In this document: one piece after another, positions 14,469 through 24,598 of the stretch
How positions within the stretch are numbered: the first letter of the stretch is position 1
Layout: every line of letters begins with the position of its first letter
Assembly: GCA_031398915.1 (NCBI GenBank)
Contig: JANNOG010000070.1
Location: 1-31,484 of the forward strand
Direction: 5' to 3'
Length of the DNA stretch: 31,484 nucleotides
Origin: JANNOG01 sp031398915
Lineage (GTDB): Bacteria > Actinomycetota > Actinomycetes > Actinomycetales > JBBAYJ01
Notes under the pieces: generated by a model
Seen by the model: the letters and a program-made list of their open reading frames with translations, nothing else
Database searches by the model: none
Told to the model about the DNA's origin: nothing
Made by a program: the position numbers and the translations under genes

Positions 14469-16000
14469 GCGCGCTCGACCCACCGGTCAACCTGCTGCGG
14501 GATCGACGAGACCGTCGCCTGTCCCGGATCGCCGGACCGGGCAGCCTGGTGATCTTCGGCGTGACCGGAGACCTGGCGCGCAAGAAGTTGATGCCCGCGG
14601 TCTACGACCTGATGCACCGGGGCCTGCTGCCGCCCGGGTTCGCCCTGGTCGGATTCGCCCGACGGGACTGGGACGACCAGGACTTCAACAAGGTCGTCCA
14701 CGACGCCGTCAAGGAGTACTCGCGTACTCCGTTCGAGGAGGCCGTCTGGGCCCAGCTGTCGGCAGGGGTCCGATTCGTCCAGGGCGCGTTCGACGACGAC
14801 GACGCGTTCGACCGGCTACGGGAGGCCGTCGAGACCCTGGATGCCGAGCGTGGCACGCGCGGCAACCGGGCCTTCTATCTGTCGATTCCGCCTGACTCGT
14901 TTCCCGTCGTGTGCAAGCAGCTCGACCGGTCCGGACTGAGCGAGCAGCGTCGAGACACCTGGCGGCGGGTCGTCATCGAGAAGCCGTTCGGGCACGACCT
15001 GGCCAGTGCTCGCGAACTGAACGACGTCGTCGAGGGGGTGTTCCCGGCGGACGCCGTGTTCCGGATCGACCACTATCTCGGCAAGGAGACCGTTCAGAAC
15101 CTGCTGGCGTTGCGGTTCGCCAATCAGCTGTTCGAACCGATCTGGAACAGCAACTACGTCGACCACGTCCAGATCACCATGGCAGAGGACATCGGAATCG
15201 GTGGTCGCGCCGGCTACTACGACGGCATCGGCGCCGCCCGCGACGTGATTCAGAACCATCTGCTCCAACTGTTCGCGCTCACCGCGATGGAGGAGCCGGT
15301 CTCGTTCGAGGCCGACGACCTGCGCGCCGAGAAGGAGAAGGTGCTGTCCGCGGTCCGGCTACCCGCGGACCTCTCACAGACCACCGCCCGCGGCCAGTAC
15401 GCGGCCGGCTGGCAGGGAGGTGCCGAGGTCAAGAGCTTCCTCGACGAGGACGGCATCGACCCGATGTCCGGTACCGAGACGTTCGCCGCCATCAAGCTGG
15501 AGGTGGACACTCGGCGTTGGTCGGGAGTGCCGTTCTACCTGCGTGCGGGCAAGCGACTGGGCCGACGGGTGACCGAAATCGCCGTCGTGTTCAAGCGTGC
15601 GCCTCACCTGCCATTCGAGCGGACGGCTGGTGGCGAACTGGGTCAGAACGCGATCGTGATTCGGGTCCAACCCGACGAGGGGGTCACGTTGCGATTCGGC
15701 TCGAAGGTGCCCGGTACGGCGATGGAGGTCCGGGACGTCACCATGGACTTCGGGTACGGCCACTCGTTCACCGAGTCCAGCCCCGAGGCGTACGAGCGCC
15801 TCATCCTCGACGTGCTGCTGGGTGATCCGCCGCTTTTCCCCCGCCACGCCGAGGTCGAGTTGTCCTGGCGCATCCTCGACCCGATCACCGCGCACTGGGC
15901 TGCTCAGGGCCAACCACAGCAGTACGCGTCCGGAACCTGGGGCCCACAGTGTGCCGCCGACATGATGGCCCGAGACGGACGGACGTGGCGACTGCCGTGA
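14465..16000 (+). CDS. zwf: glucose-6-phosphate 1-dehydrogenase
   Basis: Oxidises glucose-6-phosphate to 6-phosphogluconolactone, producing NADPH; 511 residues. The nucleotide-binding loop is GVTGDLARKK (near residue 32). The active-site signature RIDHYLGKE spans 200-208 with His203. EKPFGHDLASA and YLRAGKRLGRRVTEIAVVFK are also typical. The GTG start overlaps the pgi stop. The open frame extends upstream inside pgi but without zwf-like sequence, so GTG 14465 is the right start. opcA begins seven bases after the stop. Confidence 0.96.
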   Translation: MSALDPPVNLLRDRRDRRLSRIAGPGSLVIFGVTGDLARKKLMPAVYDLMHRGLLPPGFALVGFARRDWDDQDFNKVVHDAVKEYSRTPFEEAVWAQLSAGVRFVQGAFDDDDAFDRLREAVETLDAERGTRGNRAFYLSIPPDSFPVVCKQLDRSGLSEQRRDTWRRVVIEKPFGHDLASARELNDVVEGVFPADAVFRIDHYLGKETVQNLLALRFANQLFEPIWNSNYVDHVQITMAEDIGIGGRAGYYDGIGAARDVIQNHLLQLFALTAMEEPVSFEADDLRAEKEKVLSAVRLPADLSQTTARGQYAAGWQGGAEVKSFLDEDGIDPMSGTETFAAIKLEVDTRRWSGVPFYLRAGKRLGRRVTEIAVVFKRAPHLPFERTAGGELGQNAIVIRVQPDEGVTLRFGSKVPGTAMEVRDVTMDFGYGHSFTESSPEAYERLILDVLLGDPPLFPRHAEVELSWRILDPITAHWAAQGQPQQYASGTWGPQCAADMMARDGRTWRLP

Positions 16001-16007
16001 CCCACCC

Positions 16008-16913
16008 ATGATCATCGACCTACCCAGTACGACGACCAGCGCGATCAACCGTCGGCTCGTCGATCTGCGCTCCACCGGTGGTGCCGTGGCACTGGGGCGG
16101 GTCCTCACGCTGATCGTCGTCACCGACCCGGAGTGCGCCGAGGAGGCGATCGGCGCCGCGGTGGCCGCCAGCCGCGAGCACCCCTGCCGTGTCCTGGTCA
16201 TCATCGTGGCCGATGCCGCAGCGCCGACCACCCTCGACGCCCAGATCCGGGTCGGCGGTGACGCCGGGGCCGGCGAGGTCGTGGTGCTGCGCGTGACGGG
16301 GCAATTGACCGGCGAGGGTGCATCGGTCGTGGTGCCGCTGCTGCTGCCGGACGCGCCGATCGTCACGTGGTGGCCCCGGCATGCGCCGGACGTCCCGGCC
16401 GACGACGCCATCGGTCGGCTGTCGCAGCGCCGGATCACGGACGCTGCCACCGAGGACGACCCCGTCGCGGCGCTGGATCGCCGTGCTGCCGGCTACCGGG
16501 CCGGAGACACCGATTTCGCGTGGACCCGCCTCACCAGGTGGCGGGCTCTCCTGGCCGCCGCCGTGGAGCTGCCGCCCATCGAGGCGGTGGTGGCGGCGAC
16601 TGTGCGCGGCGCCGCCCGTAGCCCCAGCACGTCCCTGATGGCGACCTGGCTGCAGTGGAGCCTCAAAGTCCCCGTCGAACGGGTGATGACCGGTGAGGCG
16701 GGTATCCAGTCCGTGGTGCTGCAGCGTGGGAGTGGACCGATCGAGCTGGCGCGCCCCGACGGCCAGACCGCGACCCTCCTCCAAGCCGGTGAGCCGGACC
16801 ATGTGCTGTCGCTGCCGCGACGCTCGATATCGACGTGTCTCGCCGAAGAACTCCGCCGCCTCGATCCGGACGACGTCTACGGCGACGTGATCGTCGCGCA
16901 CTCCCACTCGTGA
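16008..16913 (+). CDS. opcA: glucose-6-phosphate dehydrogenase assembly protein OpcA
   Basis: OpcA is an accessory protein that promotes assembly and activity of glucose-6-phosphate dehydrogenase. This one has 301 residues, the usual length in actinobacteria. Recognisable stretches are the REHPCRVLVIIV region, LLLPDAPIVTWWPRHAP, DFAWTRLTRWRALLAAA and SLMATWLQWSLKVPVE. It lies directly between zwf and pgl, its standard place. ATG 16008 is seven bases after the zwf stop. Its TGA overlaps the pgl GTG. Confidence 0.93.
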   Translation: MIIDLPSTTTSAINRRLVDLRSTGGAVALGRVLTLIVVTDPECAEEAIGAAVAASREHPCRVLVIIVADAAAPTTLDAQIRVGGDAGAGEVVVLRVTGQLTGEGASVVVPLLLPDAPIVTWWPRHAPDVPADDAIGRLSQRRITDAATEDDPVAALDRRAAGYRAGDTDFAWTRLTRWRALLAAAVELPPIEAVVAATVRGAARSPSTSLMATWLQWSLKVPVERVMTGEAGIQSVVLQRGSGPIELARPDGQTATLLQAGEPDHVLSLPRRSISTCLAEELRRLDPDDVYGDVIVAHSHS

Positions 16914-17665
16914 CGGCTCCCCTGGTCGTCGTGGCTCATCGAGACCTGGCGGCGTTGACCGCCGGTGCGGCGGCCCGTCTGGTCACCTCGCTGACCGCGA
17001 CCATCGCGGCCGGGGGTGAGGCACATGTGGTCCTCACCGGTGGTGGTTCGGGCACGGCCACGCTGGCGGCGCTCGCCGACATGGCCGAGCGGGTGGACTG
17101 GCCCCGGGTGCATGTCTGGTGGGGCGACGAACGCTTCCTGCCCGGCGGTCACCCTGATCGCAACGAGACACAGGCCCGGGAGGCGCTGCTGGACCGGGTG
17201 GACATCCCGGCGAGCCAGGTGCACTCGATTCCCGGTCCGGATCAGGTGCCCGACCCGGAGGCTGCCGCCCGCCGCTACGCCATAACGCTGGCCGAATACG
17301 CCGGAGTCGGCGACGTTCCCGATTTCGACGTGTTGATGTTGGGTGTGGGCGACGACGGCCATGTCGCGTCGCTGTTTCCCGAACATCCGGGGGTGTATGT
17401 CGACGACTTGGCGGTGATCGGGGTGCGCGGCTCACCGAAGCCGCCACCGGAGCGGGTGAGCCTGACCTTCCGATCGATCCGGTGCGCCAAAGAGGTGTGG
17501 CTGATCGTGTCCGGGGCCGCAAAGGCCCCGGCCGTCGCACTCGCCGTAGGTGGGGCCGGGCACGTCCAGATCCCGGCAGCAGGGGCGACGGGTCGACACC
17601 GGACCCTGTGGTTGGTGGACGATGCGGCGGCAGCAGGGTTGCCAGCAGGTCTGTCGACCTACTGA
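16910..17665 (+). CDS. pgl: 6-phosphogluconolactonase
   Basis: Hydrolyses 6-phosphogluconolactone, the zwf product, to 6-phosphogluconate; 251 residues, of the DevB/SOL type. Seen: VVLTGGGSGTATLAALA, the WGDERFLPGGHPDRNETQ motif with the acidic and histidine residues typical of the family, and MLGVGDDGHVASLFPEHP. The GTG start overlaps the opcA stop (GTGA). It is the last gene of the plus-strand metabolic run. It converges on rbpA, with only 18 bases between the two stops and no clear bidirectional terminator. Confidence 0.93.
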   Translation: MTAPLVVVAHRDLAALTAGAAARLVTSLTATIAAGGEAHVVLTGGGSGTATLAALADMAERVDWPRVHVWWGDERFLPGGHPDRNETQAREALLDRVDIPASQVHSIPGPDQVPDPEAAARRYAITLAEYAGVGDVPDFDVLMLGVGDDGHVASLFPEHPGVYVDDLAVIGVRGSPKPPPERVSLTFRSIRCAKEVWLIVSGAAKAPAVALAVGGAGHVQIPAAGATGRHRTLWLVDDAAAAGLPAGLSTY

Positions 17666-17683
17666 CGCCGCGTACCGTCCGAC

Positions 17684-18034
17684 TCAGACGATGATGCGGC
17701 GCGACCGCAGCTTCTCGAGTGCCTCTTCGAGGATCGCCGCCCCGTCCGCGTCGCTACGCCGCTCTTTCACGTACGCCAGGTGGGTCTTGTACGGCTCCAC
17801 CTTCGGGGGGGCCGGCGGGTTGTCCTGGTCCAGACCGGCCGGAAAACCGCACCGGGGGCAGTCCCACGTCTGCGGGGGCTCGCTGCCCCCGTCCTCGGCG
17901 AACGACGGTCGAACCGTGTGGCCGTTGGAGCACCAGTACGTGACGGAGTAGCGGGGCGCAGACTCGCCGCGCTCGGCTTCACCCATCGGTCCGGCACCCA
18001 CGCGGCTACCGCGGATGGCGTTGCCACCAGCCAT
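17684..18034 (-). CDS. rbpA: RNA polymerase-binding protein RbpA
   Basis: Small actinobacterial transcription factor that binds RNA polymerase and the principal sigma factor and stabilises open complexes; 116 residues. The N-terminus has the RGSRVGAGP motif. The core holds WCSNGHTV and WDCPRCGFP, three cysteines and a histidine suited to zinc binding, as in the Streptomyces form. The C-terminal part has THLAYVKERRS and EEALEKLRSRR, the sigma-interacting region. ATG 18034 has AGAGGA upstream. It is probably co-transcribed with secG, 39 bases upstream. Confidence 0.93.
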   Translation of the reverse strand: MAGGNAIRGSRVGAGPMGEAERGESAPRYSVTYWCSNGHTVRPSFAEDGGSEPPQTWDCPRCGFPAGLDQDNPPAPPKVEPYKTHLAYVKERRSDADGAAILEEALEKLRSRRIIV

Positions 18035-18073
18035 GACGTCGTCCTCTCGAGCTGTCGGTGTTCAGTGGTCGGT

Positions 18074-18319
18074 TCAGAAGAACCGTTGCAACAGGTTGAG
18101 CAACACCACGACGACGAACCACAACAGACCCAAGGACACGGTGAGTCGATCCAGGTTGCGTTCGGCGATGCTCGATCCGCCCAGATTGGACGTCACCCCG
18201 CCACCGAACATGTCCGATACGCCACCCCCACGACCCCGATGCAGCAGGATCAGCAGGATCAACAGGATGCTGGTCACGGCGAGCAACACCTGAAGGACGA
18301 TGGTGAGAACGGATTCCAC
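18074..18319 (-). CDS. secG: preprotein translocase subunit SecG
   Basis: Small membrane subunit of the SecYEG protein-export channel, 81 residues. There are two membrane helices (about 4-26 and 58-77). Between them is the glycine-rich loop HRGRGGGVSDMFGGG followed by GGSSIAERNLDRLT, which is diagnostic of SecG. The GTG start has GGAG about ten bases upstream. In many actinobacteria secG lies near tpiA-pgk-gap, as here. A TAGGCT box in the gap after tpiA suggests it can be transcribed alone with rbpA. Confidence 0.93.
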   Translation of the reverse strand: MESVLTIVLQVLLAVTSILLILLILLHRGRGGGVSDMFGGGVTSNLGGSSIAERNLDRLTVSLGLLWFVVVVLLNLLQRFF

Positions 18320-18398
18320 GTGGATCTAACTCCGGTCGGTTAGCAGGGTCGGTCAGGATCGGCCACGAGGCCCCGGTCGGGACTGGTGCGGCGAGAGC

Positions 18399-18414
18399 AG
18401 CCTACGTGACGTCA
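18399..18414 (-). promoter_or_regulatory. secG promoter with a TGACGTCA palindrome
   Basis: Reading on the minus strand, the perfect 8-bp palindrome TGACGTCA (18414-18407) is followed two bases later by TAGGCT (18404-18399), a -10-like box. The transcript would start near 18392, giving a leader of about 73 bases before secG. The palindrome lies where a regulator could block the promoter. The remainder of 18320-18418 shows only the ribosome binding site. Confidence 0.4.
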
Positions 18415-18418
18415 GGGC

Positions 18419-19210
18419 CTAGGCGGGATGTTCGCGGAAGCGGACGATGCCAGCGAAGTCTTCGGCGACCAGACTCGCCCCACCCACCAGAGCACCGTCG
18501 ATGTCACTCATGGTCATCAACGTGGCCACATTGGCCGGCTTCACCGATCCGCCGTACAACACCCGGACGGCTGCGGCGGCTTCACTGCCATGAGTGTCCG
18601 TCACCCATGCCCTGATCGCCGCTGTCACCTCCTGGGCGTCGTCAGGCGAGCAGGTTCGGCCGGTCCCGATCGCCCACACCGGCTCGTACGCGATCACCAC
18701 GTCACTGACCTGCTGCGGGCTGAGCCCCGCCAGCGAACCGGCGAGCTGGTCGATGGTCGTCCGGACGTGGGTACCCGCGTCACGGTGATCGAGGGACTCA
18801 CCGACACACACGATGGGGGTGATGCCGTGTCGCAATGCCGCGGCCGCCTTGGCGGCCACCAGTGCGTCGCTCTCGCCGTGGTACTGACGTCGCTCGCTGT
18901 GGCCGACGGTGACGTAGGAGCACCCGAGTGCGGCGAGCATGCCACCGGAGACCTCGCCCGTGTATGCGCCCGAATCGTGCACCGACAGGTCCTGCGCGCC
19001 GTATCGAAGGTCGAGGCGATCTGCCTGTACCAGGGTCTGAACCGAGCGCAGGGACGTGAACGGCACGAGGACGACTGCCTCGACGGCACCGAAATCGTGG
19101 CCCGCGTCACGCAGTAGCCAGGCCAGTTTCTGGGTGAGATGTGTGGCTTCGAGATGGTCGTTGTTGAGCTTCCAGTTGCCGGCCATCAAGGGTTTGCGGC
19201 GAGTCGCCAT
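18419..19210 (-). CDS. tpiA: triosephosphate isomerase
   Basis: Interconverts dihydroxyacetone phosphate and glyceraldehyde-3-phosphate; 263 residues. The active site is complete: N12 and K14 in AGNWKLN, H104 in TVGHSERR and E176 in AYEPVWAIGTG. The phosphate-binding VLYGGSVKPAN is near the C-terminus. ATG 19210 is two bases after the pgk stop, so gap, pgk and tpiA form one tight operon on the minus strand. Confidence 0.97.
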   Translation of the reverse strand: MATRRKPLMAGNWKLNNDHLEATHLTQKLAWLLRDAGHDFGAVEAVVLVPFTSLRSVQTLVQADRLDLRYGAQDLSVHDSGAYTGEVSGGMLAALGCSYVTVGHSERRQYHGESDALVAAKAAAALRHGITPIVCVGESLDHRDAGTHVRTTIDQLAGSLAGLSPQQVSDVVIAYEPVWAIGTGRTCSPDDAQEVTAAIRAWVTDTHGSEAAAAVRVLYGGSVKPANVATLMTMSDIDGALVGGASLVAEDFAGIVRFREHPA

Positions 19211-19212
19211 GA

Positions 19213-21464
<2,252 letters not shown>

Positions 21465-21483
21465 GTCGTTCCTCCTCTGACGA

Positions 21484-21545
21484 CGGCCCGCGTCGACGGG
21501 CCGGAACGCGGGTCGACTCCTGGGCCGACCGCGGGCACGACCCTA
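21484..21545 (-). promoter_or_regulatory. candidate gap promoter and leader hairpin
   Basis: In the 96-base gap between whiA and gap the minus strand has TAGGGT (21545-21540), a possible -10 box. Downstream lies a 7-bp inverted repeat, CGGCCCG (21484-21490) with CGGGCCG (21497-21503). The hairpin could end whiA transcripts or shape the gap leader. Both elements are short and tentative. Confidence 0.3.
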
Positions 21546-21560
21546 CCCGTCAGCGCCGGG

Positions 21561-22541
21561 TCAGACCTCGAGCATGTCGGCGGTCACGTTGGTCTCGGTC
21601 CCGGGCATGCCGAGGTCGTCGGCCCGTCGATCCGCGAGAGCCAACAGCCGACGGATCCGCCCGGCGATCGCATCCTTGGTCATGGGCGGGTCGGCCAGCT
21701 GTCCGAGTTCTTCGAGGCTGGCCTGGCGGTGAGCCATTCGCAGCTCTCCCGCGGTACGCAGGTGATCGGGGATGTCGTCGCCGAGGATCTCCAACGCACG
21801 TTCGACTCGGGCACCCGCGGCCACCGCCGCCCGCGCCGATCGCCGCAGGTTGGCGTCGTCGAAATTGGCGAGCCGATTCGCGGTGGCGCGAACTTCGCGG
21901 CGCATTCGCCGCTCCTCCCACACCAGCACGGCATCGTGGGCCCCCAGCCGGGTCAACAACTGTCCGATGGCGTCGGCGTCGCGCACCACCACGCGGTCGA
22001 CGCCGCGGACCTCACGGGCCTTGGCCTGTATCCCGAGTCGACGTGCCGCACCGACCAGCGCCAGTGCCGCCTCCGGACCGGGCGCCGTGACCTCCAGGGA
22101 CGACGAGCGGCCCGGTTCGGTGAGTGACCCGTGGGCCAGGAACGCCCCTCGCCACGCGGCCTCGGCGTCGCACGTCGCACCGCTGACCACCTGTGGCGGC
22201 ATCCCCCGGACCGGTCGGCTACGAGCGTCGAGGAGGCCGGTCTGGCGGGCGAGCGCCTCGCCCTCCTTCGCCACCCGAACGACGTAGCGGGTGGCCCGGC
22301 GTAGCCCGCTGGGCTGGAGGACGAGCAGCTCCGACGGGTGACCGTAGACGTCGCCGATCTCGTGACGCAGTCGTCGTGCAGCCTGCGCCGTGTCCAGCTC
22401 CGCCTCGATGACGACCCTGCCCGCCACCAGATGCAACGCGTTGGCGAAGCGGAGCATGGCCGCCACCTCAGCCTTGCGGTCACACGTCTTGGCGACGGGC
22501 AACCGGCTCAATTCGTCTTTGACAGCCGCAGTCAACGCCAT
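21561..22541 (-). CDS. whiA: DNA-binding protein WhiA
   Basis: Transcriptional regulator that controls sporulation-associated division in Streptomyces and is conserved in Gram-positive bacteria; 326 residues. The N-terminal part (MALTAAVKDELSRL, then AEVAAMLRFANALH) and GAFLAHGSLTEP belong to the degenerate LAGLIDADG-like domain. The C-terminal helix-turn-helix includes RMAHRQASLEELGQLADPP and MTKDAIAGRIRRLL. It follows yvcK and rapZ in the standard rapZ-yvcK-whiA order. ATG 22541 has a weak GGAA upstream. No clear promoter was seen in the 66-base gap before it. Confidence 0.95.
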   Translation of the reverse strand: MALTAAVKDELSRLPVAKTCDRKAEVAAMLRFANALHLVAGRVVIEAELDTAQAARRLRHEIGDVYGHPSELLVLQPSGLRRATRYVVRVAKEGEALARQTGLLDARSRPVRGMPPQVVSGATCDAEAAWRGAFLAHGSLTEPGRSSSLEVTAPGPEAALALVGAARRLGIQAKAREVRGVDRVVVRDADAIGQLLTRLGAHDAVLVWEERRMRREVRATANRLANFDDANLRRSARAAVAAGARVERALEILGDDIPDHLRTAGELRMAHRQASLEELGQLADPPMTKDAIAGRIRRLLALADRRADDLGMPGTETNVTADMLEV

Positions 22542-22607
22542 GTGATCATTCCGCTCGCACCTGTCCGATTCCTGTTACATCGCACGCGCACCACCCGAGG
22601 CCCGGGT

Positions 22608-23687
22608 TCAGCCCGACCCAGCACCGACGGGACCGGGATCGGTGACGTCGGCAAGGGCGCCAGAGAACACGTCACCATACGCCGCGGCCAATCGCAACGG
22701 CTCGTGTCTGGCAGACCCGTCCCCGACCGACACCTGACGAAGCCACACCTGTGCGCCCAAGTCACCCGCGACCCGGATCAGCGCGTCGGTGTCGGTGACC
22801 GCGGACGGGTCGGCCACCACCGCGTCCAGCCGCATCGCAGGCGCGTACTCCGCGAAGACCCGCAGCAGTTGTGCAGCCGACGAGCCTGACGTCTCGCCGG
22901 TGTGAGGGGCCAGATTGAGAGTCACGCAGCGTCGGGCCGGGGTCTCGGCGAGGGCGTCGGCCAGCTCCGGCACCAGAACGTGGGGCAGCACCGAGGTGAA
23001 CCATGATCCGGGCCCCAGGATGACCCAGTCTGCGGCCATGACGGCGGCGACGGCGGCCGGGTTGGCAGGCGGGTGCTCGGGCACGAGTCGGACCGATCGG
23101 ACGTCTCCGGGGGTCGTGGCCACACCCACCTGCCCCACGACCGTCGTCAACGCCAGACGTCCCGGTGCATCGGTGCGCGAGTCGGCGTGATGCTCGGCCG
23201 CGATTCCGGACACCTCGGCGGCGATGTCCAGGGGGACGCTGGCCATCGGTAACACCCGGCCGCGGGCACCCAGCAATTCGCCGACCACGTCCAACCCCGT
23301 CACCGGGTCGTCGAGCAGTTGCCACAGGGCGACGATCAGCAGGTTGCCGACCGCGTGTCCGTCCAGCGGGCCGTCACTGACGAACCTGTGCTGTAGGACA
23401 TCGCGCCAGAGCCGACCCCAGCGGGAGTCTTCGCAGAGCGCCGCCAGGGCCATCCGCAGGTCTCCGGGCGGCAGGACGCCCAACTCGCTGCGCAGTCGCC
23501 CCGACGATCCGCCGTTGTCCGCCACCGTGACCACGGCGGTCACGGCATCGGTCACCAGGCGCAGCGCACTGAGCGACGCCGCCAGGCCGTGCCCGCCGCC
23601 GAGAGCCACGACCCGTGGCCCGGACGGCGGGTGCCGATGCCGGAGGAGGTGCTCGACGCCGCCGTGATCGCCAGGCAGCGGGCTCAC
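22608..23687 (-). CDS. yvcK: YvcK/GlmR family protein (CofD-like)
   Basis: Member of the YvcK/CofD-like family, linked in other bacteria to UDP-sugar sensing and cell-wall precursor control; 359 residues. The N-terminal glycine loop is VALGGGHGLAASL, then VTVADNGGSSGRLR, DLRMALAAL and GHAVGNLLIVAL, all hallmarks. ILGPGSWFTSVLPHVLVPEL is further on. The GTG start overlaps the rapZ stop (GTGA). The ligand cannot be told from sequence. Confidence 0.93.
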   Translation of the reverse strand: MSPLPGDHGGVEHLLRHRHPPSGPRVVALGGGHGLAASLSALRLVTDAVTAVVTVADNGGSSGRLRSELGVLPPGDLRMALAALCEDSRWGRLWRDVLQHRFVSDGPLDGHAVGNLLIVALWQLLDDPVTGLDVVGELLGARGRVLPMASVPLDIAAEVSGIAAEHHADSRTDAPGRLALTTVVGQVGVATTPGDVRSVRLVPEHPPANPAAVAAVMAADWVILGPGSWFTSVLPHVLVPELADALAETPARRCVTLNLAPHTGETSGSSAAQLLRVFAEYAPAMRLDAVVADPSAVTDTDALIRVAGDLGAQVWLRQVSVGDGSARHEPLRLAAAYGDVFSGALADVTDPGPVGAGSG

Positions 23688-24598
23688 TCCTTCCCGAGGT
23701 CGCGGTGGGCAGCCAACGCTCGCACGCCGTCACCTGTCAGCCGACGAGCCAGTTCCTGCGCCATCGCGACGGATCGATGTTTGCCGCCGGTACAGCCGAC
23801 GGCCGCCACGGCGAAGCGCTTGCCGTCGGCCCGGTAACCACGGGTGACGACCTTGAGGTACTCGGTGTAGGCGTCGACGAATTGCGTCGCGCCGGACGCG
23901 GCGAACACGTAGTCGGCCACCTCGGCGTCCAGTCCGTTCTTGCCCCGCAGATGCGGGATCCAGTGCGGGTTGGGCAGGAATCTCACGTCGGCGACGTTCT
24001 CCGCGTCCAACGGGATGCCGTGTTTGAAACCGAAGCTCACCACCGTGAGATGAAGATCGTTGTCCGACTCGTCCCCACCCAGCGCCGCGCGGACCTTCGC
24101 GGACAGTTGGTGGACGTTCATCTCGCTGGAGTCGATCAGGATGTCGGCCGCGTTCCGCAGGCCGTGCAGGAGTTCACGCTCCTGCTGGATCGCCTGCAGC
24201 ACCGTGCCCGGGGGTTGCAGCGGGTGCGGGCGGCGCACCGATTCGAACCGGCGGACCAGGGTCGCGTCGTCGGCCTCCAAGAACATGACGACAAGGTCCA
24301 GACCCTTGCTGCGGACGTCGGTCAGGGCGTCCGTGAGGGCGACGAAGAACGAGCGGCCGCGGACGTCGACGACCGCCGCCAAGCGGGGTAACGCCGCTGA
24401 GTCGCGCAGCGCCAGGTCGGCCAAGGGGCCCAGCATCTGCGGCGGCAGGTTGTCGACCACGAACCAGCCCTCGTCCTCCAGCACGTGGGATGCCGTGGAC
24501 CTACCGGCCCCCGACATGCCGGTGACCAGGGCCAATCGGGGTCGGCGGAGTGCCACGCTATCGCTGGTGTCAGTCGGCGGGGTGCTTGGCGCGTTCAT
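23684..24598 (-). CDS. rapZ: RapZ-family nucleotide-binding protein
   Basis: P-loop protein of the RapZ/YvcJ family; in enteric bacteria RapZ controls GlmS mRNA decay, in Gram-positives the role is less clear. From ATG 24598 it has 304 residues: Walker A GMSGAGRST (27-35), VVDNLPP, and the C-terminal signature VGCTGGKHRSV. The start is uncertain. GTG 24619 would add seven residues, and ATG 24598 lacks a good ribosome binding site. It overlaps the end of uvrC by 29 bases, so translation is probably coupled. Confidence 0.92.
   Translation of the reverse strand: MNAPSTPPTDTSDSVALRRPRLALVTGMSGAGRSTASHVLEDEGWFVVDNLPPQMLGPLADLALRDSAALPRLAAVVDVRGRSFFVALTDALTDVRSKGLDLVVMFLEADDATLVRRFESVRRPHPLQPPGTVLQAIQQERELLHGLRNAADILIDSSEMNVHQLSAKVRAALGGDESDNDLHLTVVSFGFKHGIPLDAENVADVRFLPNPHWIPHLRGKNGLDAEVADYVFAASGATQFVDAYTEYLKVVTRGYRADGKRFAVAAVGCTGGKHRSVAMAQELARRLTGDGVRALAAHRDLGKE

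Noticed and set aside
17660..17705. A bidirectional terminator between pgl and rbpA
   Set aside because: Only a 6-bp pairing (CGCCGC with GCGGCG) across a 23-base loop could be found, too weak to call.
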